Shown here: positions 8,757 to 17,351 of the stretch, piece by piece
Layout of the letters: each line of letters opens with the position of its first letter
How positions within the stretch are numbered: the first letter of the stretch is position 1
Assembly: GCA_946998205.1 (NCBI GenBank)
Contig: CAMPYJ010000012.1
Location: 1 to 64,000 of the forward strand
Reading direction: 5' to 3'
Length of the DNA: 64,000 nt
DNA from: an uncultured Prevotella sp.
Lineage (GTDB): Bacteria > Bacteroidota > Bacteroidia > Bacteroidales > Bacteroidaceae
Made by a program: the position numbers and the translations under genes
Notes under the pieces: generated by a model
What the model was told of the DNA's origin: nothing
What the model saw: the letters and a program-made list of their open reading frames with translations, nothing else
Database searches by the model: none

Positions 8757-9204
8757 ATGCCGGCCACACGGCGTCATGCCTGCTTAAGAAGAAAGCCAAA
8801 CCACTCATGTGGTTTGGCTTTCCTCATCCGCCGCCTTCCTTTTTGGTTGATGGCTCAACGGGGTTTTCGTTCAGCGTTCCGCTGTTTTGGCTTTGTCGTA
8901 TTTGTCCATCATTCCGCATCACGGCTCTTTCATTCAAGGGCCGTTCATCTCGTCATAAGCCTTCACGCTCTTTTGTACCAACGTCGAATTGAATGAATGG
9001 GATGAACCCTGTCTTCAGAGTGGGTGTGCGCCGTCGCTCAACGAATGAAATGGGTTGGCGAATACGGTCGGCGCGTTTATTCCGGCGTGTTTCGCTTTCA
9101 GCCGCAGAACGCTTGCGCGCGTTGTCTGGTTTGGCCCTTTCGTTTCGTTTGTGTCATTCGTTGTTTGATGACATTCCCCATAGATGCGGAGCCGTGTTCG
9201 CGCG
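8757..9204. other. Non-coding stretch with a second perfect hairpin
   Basis: No convincing gene is seen between the two convergent genes. GAAAGCCAAACCAC (8791-8804) and GTGGTTTGGCTTTC (8809-8822) form a perfect 14-bp stem with a TCAT loop. It lacks a clear T-run but could stop transcription from either side. The rest appears unstructured, and the open frames in it have no recognisable protein character. Confidence 0.6.
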
Positions 9205-10023
9205 TCAGTATTCGTCCTCGTCTGAAACGTCTGCGGCTTCCAAGTCCAAATCTTCCGGATTTGTGTCGAAGGTGGTTCGATAGCTTTCTTCCGTCAGTTT
9301 GTCCTCGTCGTAAGTGTCGTCATCGTCTTTCCCGTCATCTTCGTTTTCCGGTTTTTGCAAATCCTCATCCTCGTCGCCAAAGTCTTCACCCAGGGCGGTT
9401 TTTTCTCTGGCCAGCTTGCTTTTGGCCAGTTCCGTCATCGGTTTTTCCTTTGCGAAAATGGCCTCCACCCATGTTCCTTTTGGAATCTCCAGCACTTCAA
9501 ATCCGTCGTTTACCTTCTTCTCATACATGCCGCCAGGGTTATGGAGCCTGTTTTGCGGAAGCGTTGTCGTGCTGATGTCAAAGCCGCTTTCAATGATGTC
9601 TTTGATGCTCTGCGACAGCGAGTCCCAGCCGCCGCCGAAGTTCCTGTCCAGCACTTCAATGAGTTTTGTCGCTGAGATGTGCCGGATGTTCTCGTATGTA
9701 AGGTCGGTCACCCGCACGATGGGTTTCTTCTTGATGGCCCATTTCTGCTTTGAGGCATCGTCCGTGCGCAGCTTACCCACCTTGAATCCCCGTTCTTCGT
9801 ATTTCTTGACGACTTCAGGTTTGTCAACTTTAACCTCTTCAATCTCGAAAGCACTCCTCAGCATGTTCAGATAATGCCGCGCGTTATCCTTGAGGTCAGC
9901 GTCTTTCTGTGCCGCTTCCCATAGCCTGAAAACATCATTTTCCTGTAATTCCCACACACTGCTCTTGGTCAATGTCTTGAGGGACAAAGCGTTTTTTTGT
10001 TTCATATTTTTTTTAGTGGTCAT
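9205..10023 (-). CDS. Unrecognised protein with a highly acidic C-terminal tail
   Basis: I do not recognise a family. The frame opens at 10137, but the ATG at 10023 (MTTKKNMKQKNALSL) is the likely start, giving about 272 residues, because the upstream part looks non-coding. The first two thirds is a mixed, charged globular-looking domain (WELQENDVFRLWEAAQ, KYEERGFKVGKLRTDD, LIEVLDRNFGGGWDSLS). The last about 60 residues are dominated by Asp and Glu and end DEDEY. There is no signal peptide or membrane segment, so it is cytoplasmic. A -7 box on the minus strand at 10179-10172 would give a leader of about 145 bases. The acidic tail might bind a basic partner or mimic nucleic acid; that is a guess. 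Confidence 0.7.
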   Translation of the reverse strand: MTTKKNMKQKNALSLKTLTKSSVWELQENDVFRLWEAAQKDADLKDNARHYLNMLRSAFEIEEVKVDKPEVVKKYEERGFKVGKLRTDDASKQKWAIKKKPIVRVTDLTYENIRHISATKLIEVLDRNFGGGWDSLSQSIKDIIESGFDISTTTLPQNRLHNPGGMYEKKVNDGFEVLEIPKGTWVEAIFAKEKPMTELAKSKLAREKTALGEDFGDEDEDLQKPENEDDGKDDDDTYDEDKLTEESYRTTFDTNPEDLDLEAADVSDEDEY

Positions 10024-10171
10024 TTGTCTTTGATAGTACCGCAATGCTGTTTCACAGGTAGCGTAAACAGATTGGATGACGGAAGCCCTGGACGTGGGAT
10101 GCCGTGCGTCCGCTTGTAGCCCGTCCGCACCCGTCAAAGAACAGTGTTGACTTATCCTGTTTGTTTATCTG

Positions 10172-10179
10172 CAAAAATA
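10172..10179 (-). promoter_or_regulatory. -7 box for the acidic-tailed gene
   Basis: Read on the minus strand, the sequence is TATTTTTG followed by CAG, about 145 bases upstream of the start chosen for the gene ending at 9205. Confidence 0.5.
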
Positions 10180-11029
10180 TATACTTAATTTTTAATTGAC
10201 AAACTTTTTTGCAAATATTTGAGGTAAACCAAAAAACGTGTCCATCCCGCGCCGGCATTTCAGTCTTCGCAGGCCATGTGTACGATGCGGTTACGGAATG
10301 TCCTTGTTCCGTTGCGGCCCTCATTCACATGTCTTTGCGGGTGGTCGTAGCCTTGCTCAACCCTGCCGGCAGCATCGAGCGTGAAAAACGTTTGAATGCG
10401 CAGTCATCCGAAAATGAAGTGGCACTTTTCTTGACAAACCGCTCTTTATCCTTCGCATGTTCTCCGTCAACCTTCCAAATTCTACAAATTTCGCGAGTAT
10501 CAGAGAGGAGTTTATCTTGTTGTCGCATAGGATGTTCCGTTTTTCATGCACGTTCATGCTGCCCGTTTTCTACGTTTTTTCCCGGTAAAAGGACGCTTTT
10601 TCCGCCGTCATCGGCATGCTTTTCGCATGCAATCACATGCTTTTTGCGGTGCAAAAGCATGCTTCTTCACCGCTTCACTCAATGCGTTGGCGCAGGCAGT
10701 GCCTTTTCCGTTCGCTGCCGAGGGTGCGATTCGCCCCGTTTGGCGGTTTACTTTTCCTGATTCGTTGTTTCTCAAGTGGCTTTTTATTGTCATTTATCCT
10801 GACAAACAATTCGATGGGGACAGCTGCGCGGCGCACTGGGCAGCCGGCGCGCGCATCCCTCCGTTCTTTTCCCGTGGGCACATCCAAACGGGCGACGGTA
10901 TGGTGGTGAAAAAACATCGCCGACACCGGTGATTCAAGAAAGTTTTAGTATCTTTGCATGTACGCAGAGTGCTTTGAACTTGCAGTCCAAAGACGCTTTT
11001 CGAGCCTGTGCGTTTGATGACAATGGATT
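10180..11029. other. Non-coding divergent region with GCATGC hairpins
   Basis: About 850 bases separate two divergent transcripts. Open frames here have Cys/Ser/Phe-rich, gene-unlike translations. Positions 10614-10662 carry three GCATGC copies and a hairpin in which CATGCTTTTTGC faces GCAAAAGCATG. The rarA promoter lies at the right end. Confidence 0.55.
10949..10956 (+). promoter_or_regulatory. -7 box for rarA
   Basis: TATCTTTG followed by CA fits the Bacteroidota -7 consensus and lies about 75 bases before the rarA ATG. Confidence 0.65.
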
Positions 11030-12328
11030 ATGAGTGAACCTTTGGCAGAAAGAATGCGCCCTCGCACGCTCGACGAATATGTGGGGCAGCGTCACTTGGT
11101 GGGAGAGGGCGCCGTGTTGCGCAAGATGATTGAGGCTGGCAGAATTTCTTCTTTCATCCTGTGGGGGCCGCCGGGCGTGGGAAAGACCACCCTGGCCCAC
11201 ATCATCGCCAACATGCTGCAAACGCCGTTCTATACGTTGAGCGCCGTCACCAGCGGGGTGAAAGACGTGCGCGAGGTGATTGAACGGGCCAGGAACAGCA
11301 GCTTTTTCACTTCCGCGTCGCCCATTTTGTTCATCGACGAGATTCACCGGTTCAGCAAGTCGCAGCAAGACTCGCTGTTGGGCGCGGTCGAAAAAGGCAT
11401 TGTCACGCTCATCGGGGCCACCACCGAGAATCCCTCTTTCGAGGTCATCCGCCCCTTGCTGTCGCGGTGTCAGCTGTATGTACTCAAGTCTTTGGAGAAA
11501 GAAGACCTCTTGGAACTGCTTCACCGCGCCATCCATGACGACGTAGAACTCAAGCGGCGTCATGTCACTTTGCGGGAAACGGGCGCCATCTTGCGATACA
11601 GTGGGGGCGACGCCCGCAAACTGCTCAACATCCTGGAATTGGTGGTTGGCGCTTCCGCGGCCGAAGAGGTGGCTGTCACCGATGAATTGGTTGAGACCCA
11701 GCTGCAACAAAACCCACTGGCATACGACAAAGGTGGCGACATGCACTACGACATTATTTCGGCCTTCATCAAGAGCATACGCGGCAGCGACCCCGACGCG
11801 GCCCTCTATTGGATGGCGAGGATGATAGAAGGTGGCGAGGATCCGCAATTCATTGCCCGCCGACTGGTCATCAGTGCGGCCGAAGATGTGGGACTGGCCA
11901 ATCCCAATGCGCTGCTGCTGGCCAATGCAGCTTTTGACGCTGTCATGAAGTTGGGATGGCCCGAAGGACGGATACCGCTGGCCGAAGCGGCCGTGTATCT
12001 GGCTGCCAGTCCGAAAAGCAATTCCAGTTATCTGGGCATCGGCGCCGCGCTGGCGCTGGTCAAGGAGACGGGTAATTTGCCGGTTCCCCTGCACTTGCGC
12101 AATGCGCCTACACAGTTGATGAAGCAACTGGGCTACCATGACGGCTATCTGTACAGTCATGATTATCCCGGACACTTTGTCGAACAACAATATCTGCCTG
12201 ATGCCGTGAAGGATAAGCGTATGTGGCACGCACAGCATAGTGCGGCTGAAGAAAAATTATATCAATGGATGCGTCAGTGCTGGGGGGCGCGTTATGCCGA
12301 CACGTCTGTGTCGCAGGAAAAATCATAG
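11030..12328 (+). CDS. rarA: Replication-associated recombination protein A (AAA+ ATPase)
   Basis: RarA/MgsA acts at stalled replication forks. The 432-residue product has the family start (LAERMRPRTLDEYVGQRHLV), Walker A GPPGVGKTT (about residues 48-56), Walker B ILFIDEIHRF and the sensor block GATTENPSFEV. The C-terminal tetramerisation domain (YLGIGAALALVKETGNLPVPLHLRNAPT) is complete. Length matches the family. It has its own promoter and is followed after about 14 bases by the dehydrogenase gene. Confidence 0.95.
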   Translation: MSEPLAERMRPRTLDEYVGQRHLVGEGAVLRKMIEAGRISSFILWGPPGVGKTTLAHIIANMLQTPFYTLSAVTSGVKDVREVIERARNSSFFTSASPILFIDEIHRFSKSQQDSLLGAVEKGIVTLIGATTENPSFEVIRPLLSRCQLYVLKSLEKEDLLELLHRAIHDDVELKRRHVTLRETGAILRYSGGDARKLLNILELVVGASAAEEVAVTDELVETQLQQNPLAYDKGGDMHYDIISAFIKSIRGSDPDAALYWMARMIEGGEDPQFIARRLVISAAEDVGLANPNALLLANAAFDAVMKLGWPEGRIPLAEAAVYLAASPKSNSSYLGIGAALALVKETGNLPVPLHLRNAPTQLMKQLGYHDGYLYSHDYPGHFVEQQYLPDAVKDKRMWHAQHSAAEEKLYQWMRQCWGARYADTSVSQEKS

Positions 12329-12342
12329 AAAGGAGAATGTTT

Positions 12343-13326
12343 ATGGAAACGAATGGAAAGAAACAAGCTGTCAACATTGTTGTTCTGGACGGACATTGTG
12401 TCAATCCCGGTGATTTGTCATGGGATGGATTCAAAGCGCTGGGCCGTCTCACCGTTTACGAGCGTACTGCGGCGTGTCAGATCGTTGAACGCGCGAGGGA
12501 CGCGCAGGTTGTTTTGGTGAACAAGGTGTCCATGCGGGCCGACGTCATCGCACAATTGCCACAGCTGAGATATATCGGTGTGTTGGCGACAGGCTTCAAT
12601 CACATTGACGTGAAGGCAGCCCAAGAGCATGGAGTGACGGTGTGCAACATTCCGTCGTACAGTACATACAGCGTGGCTCAGATGGTGTTTGCCAGTATTT
12701 TTGCCATCACGAATCGGGTAGAGCATTATGCCCGGCAGACACGAGAGGGGCAGTGGTCTGAGAGTAGTGATTTTTGTTATTGGGACACGCCCTTGCTTGA
12801 ATTGGCCGGAAAGACGATGGGAATTGTCGGACTGGGCGACATCGGGATGAAAGTAGCGCGCATAGCCCGTGAGTTCGGCATGGAGGTGTATGCCTATACC
12901 AGCAAGAATCCGTGCGACCTTCCGTTGGGCATCCGGAAGACAACCCTTGACGGTTTGTTCTCGGTGAGTGACATCCTTTCTTTACATTGTCCTTTGTCGG
13001 AGGGCACGCGTGAGCTCATCAAGGCCGAAACCTTGTGTAAAATGAAGCGTGGCGCCATCTTGATCAACACCGGCAGAGGCCCCTTGGTCAACGAAGCTGA
13101 TGTCGCCGCGGCCTTGGAAAGCGGTAGGTTGGCCGCCTACGGCGCCGACGTGATGTGCTCGGAGCCACCCGCTGCCGACAATCCATTGCTGAAACAGCCC
13201 AACGCCTTCATCACTCCTCATATCGCATGGGCTACCGTTGAGGCGCGCGGCAGATTGATGTCCATCGCCCTGGACAACGTGAAGTGCTTCCTGGAAGGGG
13301 CTGCGCGAAACGTAGTGGGGTGCTGA
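12343..13326 (+). CDS. D-2-hydroxyacid dehydrogenase (glycerate dehydrogenase-like)
   Basis: This NAD-dependent dehydrogenase of the D-isomer-specific family shows the Rossmann motif GLGDIG in MGIVGLGDIGMKVA. The catalytic Arg is in NTGRGPLVNE, the Glu in CSEPP and the His in TPHIAWAT. The substrate is probably glycerate/hydroxypyruvate by resemblance, but this is not certain. Two ATG codons stand at 12337 and 12343. The AGGAG at 12331-12335 is 7 bases from the second, an unusually clear Shine-Dalgarno site for this genome, so 12343 is preferred. An upstream in-frame extension from 12265 overlaps rarA and is not used. The gene follows rarA closely and may share its transcript. Confidence 0.9.
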   Translation: METNGKKQAVNIVVLDGHCVNPGDLSWDGFKALGRLTVYERTAACQIVERARDAQVVLVNKVSMRADVIAQLPQLRYIGVLATGFNHIDVKAAQEHGVTVCNIPSYSTYSVAQMVFASIFAITNRVEHYARQTREGQWSESSDFCYWDTPLLELAGKTMGIVGLGDIGMKVARIAREFGMEVYAYTSKNPCDLPLGIRKTTLDGLFSVSDILSLHCPLSEGTRELIKAETLCKMKRGAILINTGRGPLVNEADVAAALESGRLAAYGADVMCSEPPAADNPLLKQPNAFITPHIAWATVEARGRLMSIALDNVKCFLEGAARNVVGC

Positions 13327-13402
13327 TGGGCGCGCGAGAGATGTGCGTAATCTTTTTTGTTGAGTATGATGAAAGTCGCTTCCAGGTTCGTTCTAAAATA
13401 AT

Positions 13403-14038
13403 ATGTTCTATCATAATCCGGAAATAGTCCACTCCATACAACAGGGAATAGAGTTTGTCGGTACGTTCGCTTTTGCGATATCAGGCATCCGGCACGCCGC
13501 AGCCAAGCATTTTGATTGGTTCGGTGGTTTTGTCTGCGGCATCGCCGTAGCCATCGGCGGCGGAACCATTCGTGACGTCATGATTGGGGTGACGCCGTTT
13601 TGGATGACGTCGAGCGTTTACATCATCTGTACGGTGTTGGCCCAACTGTTCGTCATCGTTTTCTCAAGGTTTTTGAAGCGTTTGGACAACACCTGGTTTA
13701 TTTTCGACACGCTTGGCCTGGCGTTGTTCACCATTGCCGGCATCCAGAAGTCGTTGTCTTACGACTTTCCCTTCTGGGTAGCCATCATCATGGGTTGCAT
13801 CACGGGTTCGGCAGGGGGCGTGATACGCGACGTGTTGCTCAACGACATACCCGTTATCTTCCACAAAGAGATTTATGCCATGGCCAGCATCATCGGCGGT
13901 GTCGTCTATTGGGCTCTCATCCGTTTAGGCGTGGATGTGAGCATCACGGTGGTTTCGTCCTTCCTGGTGGTGTGTGTCATCCGCTTCTTGGCCGTGAGGT
14001 ATCATCTTGCCTTGCCTCACCTGCACACTGAAGAGTAG
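13403..14038 (+). CDS. TRIC-type (UPF0126) cation channel family protein
   Basis: The 211-residue protein is almost all hydrophobic, with about seven transmembrane helices in two internal repeats. Each repeat carries the family signature: GFVCGIAVAIGGGTIRDVM in the first and GCITGSAGGVIRDVLL in the second. These GG.IRD loops mark the trimeric intracellular cation channel family of bacteria, thought to conduct potassium or other cations. The gene follows the dehydrogenase after 76 bases and may belong to the same operon. The next gene converges on it. Confidence 0.9.
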   Translation: MFYHNPEIVHSIQQGIEFVGTFAFAISGIRHAAAKHFDWFGGFVCGIAVAIGGGTIRDVMIGVTPFWMTSSVYIICTVLAQLFVIVFSRFLKRLDNTWFIFDTLGLALFTIAGIQKSLSYDFPFWVAIIMGCITGSAGGVIRDVLLNDIPVIFHKEIYAMASIIGGVVYWALIRLGVDVSITVVSSFLVVCVIRFLAVRYHLALPHLHTEE

Positions 14039-14080
14039 GCGTGTGGGTGCCGGCTGGCAGGAAGCGCTTGGCAATTGTCA

Positions 14081-14704
14081 TCAGAAAACCCTGAACCTGT
14101 ATCCAATGGTGAGGATGACGGAGGGGTTTCTGGCGTTTCCCATGATGGCTTTTGCCTTGTCTGTCTTGGCCAGTTTCCGCAAAGGATATTGGTAACGGGC
14201 GTCCAAGCTCACGTTGTGCCATACGAGGCATGCCCCGGCGGGGATGGACAGGTCGCCGCCATGCAGTTCTTTTTTGATGTCTTGTCCGTTGCGCTTCATC
14301 GTTACGGCGTATGCGGCGTGGATGCCGGTGTACAGCCCCAGCCTGTCGGCGATGTATTGCTTGAATATAAAATCGGTATTGATATAGTTCAATCGATAGT
14401 CGAATGTGGCCCCTGCCTCTGGTGAAGCCAAGGAGATGGCATTATGGCTGCCATGATGAGAAAAGGTCAACTCGGTTTGGATGGCAAACGACTTGGTAAG
14501 GAAGGCTTCGGTATATATTCCTCCCATCCCAGTGATTTTGGCTTGACCACGCAAAGCTGTCAGATTAGAATAGATGACGCCACCTTTTACTCCCACGTAT
14601 GTATCCCATGGTTGGCGTGTGAATTTGGGCTTGAAAGTGCTTTGTCCCCAGCAGGTGACAGCAGCATAGGCTACAAGAAAAAGTGCCAAAAAAACTTTTT
14701 TCAT
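14081..14704 (-). CDS. Small outer-membrane beta-barrel protein
   Basis: The protein of about 207 residues has a signal peptide (MKKVFLALFLVAYAAVTCWGQ) and an eight-stranded-type barrel pattern ending GYRFRVF, with a terminal aromatic residue as in outer-membrane proteins. Features include VGVKGGVIYSNL and IQTELTFSHHG, as in PorT/outer-membrane beta-barrel families of Bacteroidota. A start four codons earlier (14716) is possible, but MKK at 14704 gives a normal signal peptide. The gene stands alone on the minus strand. Function is unknown. Confidence 0.82.
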   Translation of the reverse strand: MKKVFLALFLVAYAAVTCWGQSTFKPKFTRQPWDTYVGVKGGVIYSNLTALRGQAKITGMGGIYTEAFLTKSFAIQTELTFSHHGSHNAISLASPEAGATFDYRLNYINTDFIFKQYIADRLGLYTGIHAAYAVTMKRNGQDIKKELHGGDLSIPAGACLVWHNVSLDARYQYPLRKLAKTDKAKAIMGNARNPSVILTIGYRFRVF

Positions 14705-14889
14705 ATCGTTTTGCAATTGTTCGGTAAAATTACGATTATTTTGTGATGCGGCAAAGTGTTTCGTCTTTTTTCATGAAAATCAGCGTGTGCGCGCGTCTTT
14801 CATGCATTGCTTGTGGTCAGGTATCGCGGCACGACTGAACCCGTTGTTCGGTGTTCTCCGTGCCGTATGTCGTTCTCCGTGTCTATCCG

Positions 14890-15999
14890 TCATTTTCTCA
14901 GGTGATACTTGTTCAGTGCGTCGACGATGGTTCTTACCTCATCGTTCGTGAGCGTTTGGTTCAGCGGAATGCTCAATTCTTGTGCGTGAATGCGTTCGGT
15001 AATAGGGTATGTACGGTGGTTCCACTCTTTGTAAGCACCTTGCTGATGAGGCGGAATAGGGTAATGAATAACAGTCTGGATGCCATGTTGCAACAAAAAT
15101 TGCTGTAACTTGTCTCTTTGTGGAGTTAGAATGGGGAAGATGTGCCACACGTTATCCTCGCTACATCCTTGTGGGAGTGTGATAAGAGGATGGTGTATGT
15201 TGGACAAATAGTGCTGTGCAATGGCGCTGCGACGTGCATTATCTGCATCAAGGTATTTTAGTTTCACGCTCAGCACAGCCGCCTGTATTTCGTCCATCCT
15301 GCTATTCTGCCCTTTGTAGGGAAACACATATTTCTGCGACGAACCATAATTAGCCAAAGTCCTTATCGTGTTTGCCAGTTCGCTATCATCGGTTGTTACG
15401 GCTCCTGCGTCGCCCAAAGCTCCCAAGTTCTTGCCAGGATAAAAACTGTGTGCAGCTGCATCGCCCAACGAACCAGTGCGATGCCCCTCGCTGTACAGGC
15501 AACCGTGTGCCTGTGCGTTGTCTTCCAGCAGTGTCAGGTGATGTTTTTGGCAGAGCTTACCTATCTTTTCTGTGTATGCACAACGTCCATAGAGGTGCAC
15601 CAGCATGATGCCTTTGGTGCGTTCGGTGATAGCCTGCTCTATCAAATTGTCGTCAATTTCAAAGGTGTCTATGCGCGGTTCCACCAGTACGGGTACCAGA
15701 TGGTTGGCCGTAATCGATAGGATGGTGGCGATGTAGGTGTTGGATGGAACGATGATTTCATCGCCCGCCTGCATCACTCCCAGTTCAATATAGGCTTTGA
15801 GAATAAGGGTGAGCGCATCCAGTCCGTTGGCACAACTCACGCAATGCCGGGTGCCAATGTATTCGGCATATTGTTTTTCAAACGTTTGTACCGCCTGACC
15901 TTGCAGATACCAACCACTCTCAATGACCTTATTGACAGCTTGTTGTATCTCTGTCAAGTGTTCATTGGTTACTCGTTGTAAAGATAAATAGGGTATCAT
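14890..15999 (-). CDS. fdtB: DegT/DnrJ/EryC1 aminotransferase, FdtB/QdtB-like
   Basis: This PLP-dependent sugar aminotransferase is predicted to convert a dTDP-3-keto-6-deoxyhexose to the 3-amino sugar. The PLP lysine is in SFYPGKNLGALGDAGA, the substrate and cofactor regions are CANGLDALTLILKAY and LLEDNAQAHG, and the C-terminal part includes IQTVIHYPIPPHQQ. All are typical of the FdtB/QdtB/DesV branch. The ATG at 15999 overlaps the stop of the preceding acyltransferase by 4 bases (ATGA) and has GGAGGT just upstream, which decides this start over the ATG at 16008. It is the last gene of the eight-gene operon. Whether the product is Fuc3N or Qui3N depends on the ketoisomerase and cannot be settled here. 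Confidence 0.87.
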   Translation of the reverse strand: MIPYLSLQRVTNEHLTEIQQAVNKVIESGWYLQGQAVQTFEKQYAEYIGTRHCVSCANGLDALTLILKAYIELGVMQAGDEIIVPSNTYIATILSITANHLVPVLVEPRIDTFEIDDNLIEQAITERTKGIMLVHLYGRCAYTEKIGKLCQKHHLTLLEDNAQAHGCLYSEGHRTGSLGDAAAHSFYPGKNLGALGDAGAVTTDDSELANTIRTLANYGSSQKYVFPYKGQNSRMDEIQAAVLSVKLKYLDADNARRSAIAQHYLSNIHHPLITLPQGCSEDNVWHIFPILTPQRDKLQQFLLQHGIQTVIHYPIPPHQQGAYKEWNHRTYPITERIHAQELSIPLNQTLTNDEVRTIVDALNKYHLRK

Positions 16000-16934
16000 A
16001 CCTCCCATTGATAAGTGTCATAACATATAGCACGACCGCCAAACCCCTCTTTTTGATGAATGAGTGAGGCGTTGAGCAGGTGCCCATCTTGCAGAGTAGA
16101 CGTGCCAAAATCAAAATATCGTTGTCTGTCCCACGATTGATGAAGTAAGAAATGGAATAAACCGTCGAGCGCGCGCAGTTGCTTTCCTTCGGATGATGCC
16201 GAGATATATTGCGTATGCACCACGTTGGGAGTGAGGTAAAGAACGGTTCCTCCCAACACCATGTCATCTTTGCAAGCTACATACAACAGGATGTCATGGG
16301 GGAAACGTTGGTGCAACAGTTCTATTTCCTGCAAGCTGTGAACGGGTTTCGCACCGTATTTGTTCATCAAATTGTCATCCAACACCTGCCAGAAGGCGGC
16401 AAAATCTGTACTCTGTTTGATTTCGATGCCGTTTTTCAGGCATTGCTTGACCCCTCGTATGCGGTTCTCACTCCATTTCAACGGATGTGTCAAATCAATG
16501 ACTGAAGAAATGCTTCGTGCCACTAATTGAGCGTTGCAGACTTTGAAGAGTGCGTACAAATCCTCTTCGGCAGGCGTCAGGTGATAGATAGAAGGTGTGG
16601 GACGGTACACCACTCGCTTGAAGCCGTGGTTGCGAAGGTGTTGGTTGAGTTCTTCAAACAGCACGAGGATGTCGGCGGTTCTCACTTGTTGATTCATGAT
16701 GAGGCCACCATAAGTCAGTCCAAAATGCGAAAACAGGTTATCGTCAACACGATGAGCAGGCAGCATGGCATACAGCTTTTCGCCTTTGTAGAACATCAAC
16801 GAATAGTCGTTGAACCTGTCTTCGTGGTAGTTCATGTAGCTTCTGTCGAACAAGAACGTGGCGTTTTTCGCATTTGCCACATAGTCGTTCCAGCGTTCTT
16901 CATCGGCTTTGGTGTATCTGCGAACGTCAAACAT
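15996..16934 (-). CDS. GNAT/FemAB-like acyltransferase, probably acting on the 3-amino sugar
   Basis: The 312-residue protein has a GNAT/FemAB-like layout. The N-terminal half includes AMLPAHRVDDNLFSHFGLTYGGLI and the C-terminal half includes LLYVACKDDMVLGGTVLY and YFDFGTSTLQDG. This resembles acetyltransferase_6-type proteins that use acyl-CoA or aminoacyl donors. It sits between the ketoisomerase (2 bases upstream) and the aminotransferase (4-base overlap). That is the slot where other dTDP-Fuc3NAc/Qui3NAc clusters keep a hexapeptide-repeat N-acetyltransferase such as FdtC. The inference is that it N-acylates the amino sugar, and the acyl group may not be acetyl. Confidence 0.72.
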   Translation of the reverse strand: MFDVRRYTKADEERWNDYVANAKNATFLFDRSYMNYHEDRFNDYSLMFYKGEKLYAMLPAHRVDDNLFSHFGLTYGGLIMNQQVRTADILVLFEELNQHLRNHGFKRVVYRPTPSIYHLTPAEEDLYALFKVCNAQLVARSISSVIDLTHPLKWSENRIRGVKQCLKNGIEIKQSTDFAAFWQVLDDNLMNKYGAKPVHSLQEIELLHQRFPHDILLYVACKDDMVLGGTVLYLTPNVVHTQYISASSEGKQLRALDGLFHFLLHQSWDRQRYFDFGTSTLQDGHLLNASLIHQKEGFGGRAICYDTYQWEV

Positions 16935-16936
16935 GC

Positions 16937-17338
16937 CTACCTTTTCTTGATGTATTCCAGGAAATCATCATATTCTCTTATGTAATCGGCTTCGTCGAAA
17001 GGCTCTGAGGCCAATACCAAGCACACGGCTCCCGACGAGAAGTCATCTAACGTCCGCCATGTATCAGTATCGACAAACAGGCCTTGATAAGGGTGGTTCA
17101 GCAGTATAGAAGTCTTTTCCTTGCCGTTGTCGAGTGTTACATGGAAGCTGCCACTCAATGCAATTAAAAACTCTTTGCACCGTTTGTGAGCATGCCCGCC
17201 ACGACTTTCGCCTGCTGGCACGTCGTATACCCAGTACACCCGCTTTACATCAAAAGGCACATCCTTGCAACCTTCGGCAACGGTTAGGTTTCCTCTGGGG
17301 TCTATTATCTTGACTAAGTCAATGATTTTCGCTTCCAA
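16937..17338 (-). CDS. fdtA: dTDP-4-keto-6-deoxyglucose 3,4-ketoisomerase (FdtA/QdtA/WxcM-like cupin)
   Basis: The 133-residue single-domain cupin has the family pattern IIDPRGNLTVAEG, VKRVYWVYDVPAGESRGGHAHK and EFLIALSGSFHVTLDNG. The HAH motif supplies the catalytic His pair. The enzyme shifts the keto group from C4 to C3 of the rmlB product before transamination. FdtA (galacto product) and QdtA (gluco product) cannot be separated by eye. The gene lies 13 bases after rmlB in the same operon. Confidence 0.88.
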   Translation of the reverse strand: MEAKIIDLVKIIDPRGNLTVAEGCKDVPFDVKRVYWVYDVPAGESRGGHAHKRCKEFLIALSGSFHVTLDNGKEKTSILLNHPYQGLFVDTDTWRTLDDFSSGAVCLVLASEPFDEADYIREYDDFLEYIKKR

Positions 17339-17351
17339 TTGCTCGTTTTTC

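Noticed and set aside
8757..9283. Plus-strand open frames between ppiD and the acidic-tailed gene
   Set aside because: They are Arg/Ser/Phe-rich, overlap each other in different frames and run into the opposite gene.
10209..10760. A 183-codon open frame upstream of rarA
   Set aside because: Cys/Ser/Phe-rich composition, no start signal and overlap with hairpins make it non-coding.
12265..12342. An N-terminal extension of the dehydrogenase overlapping rarA
   Set aside because: The Shine-Dalgarno site at 12331-12335 and the normal family N terminus support the start at 12343.
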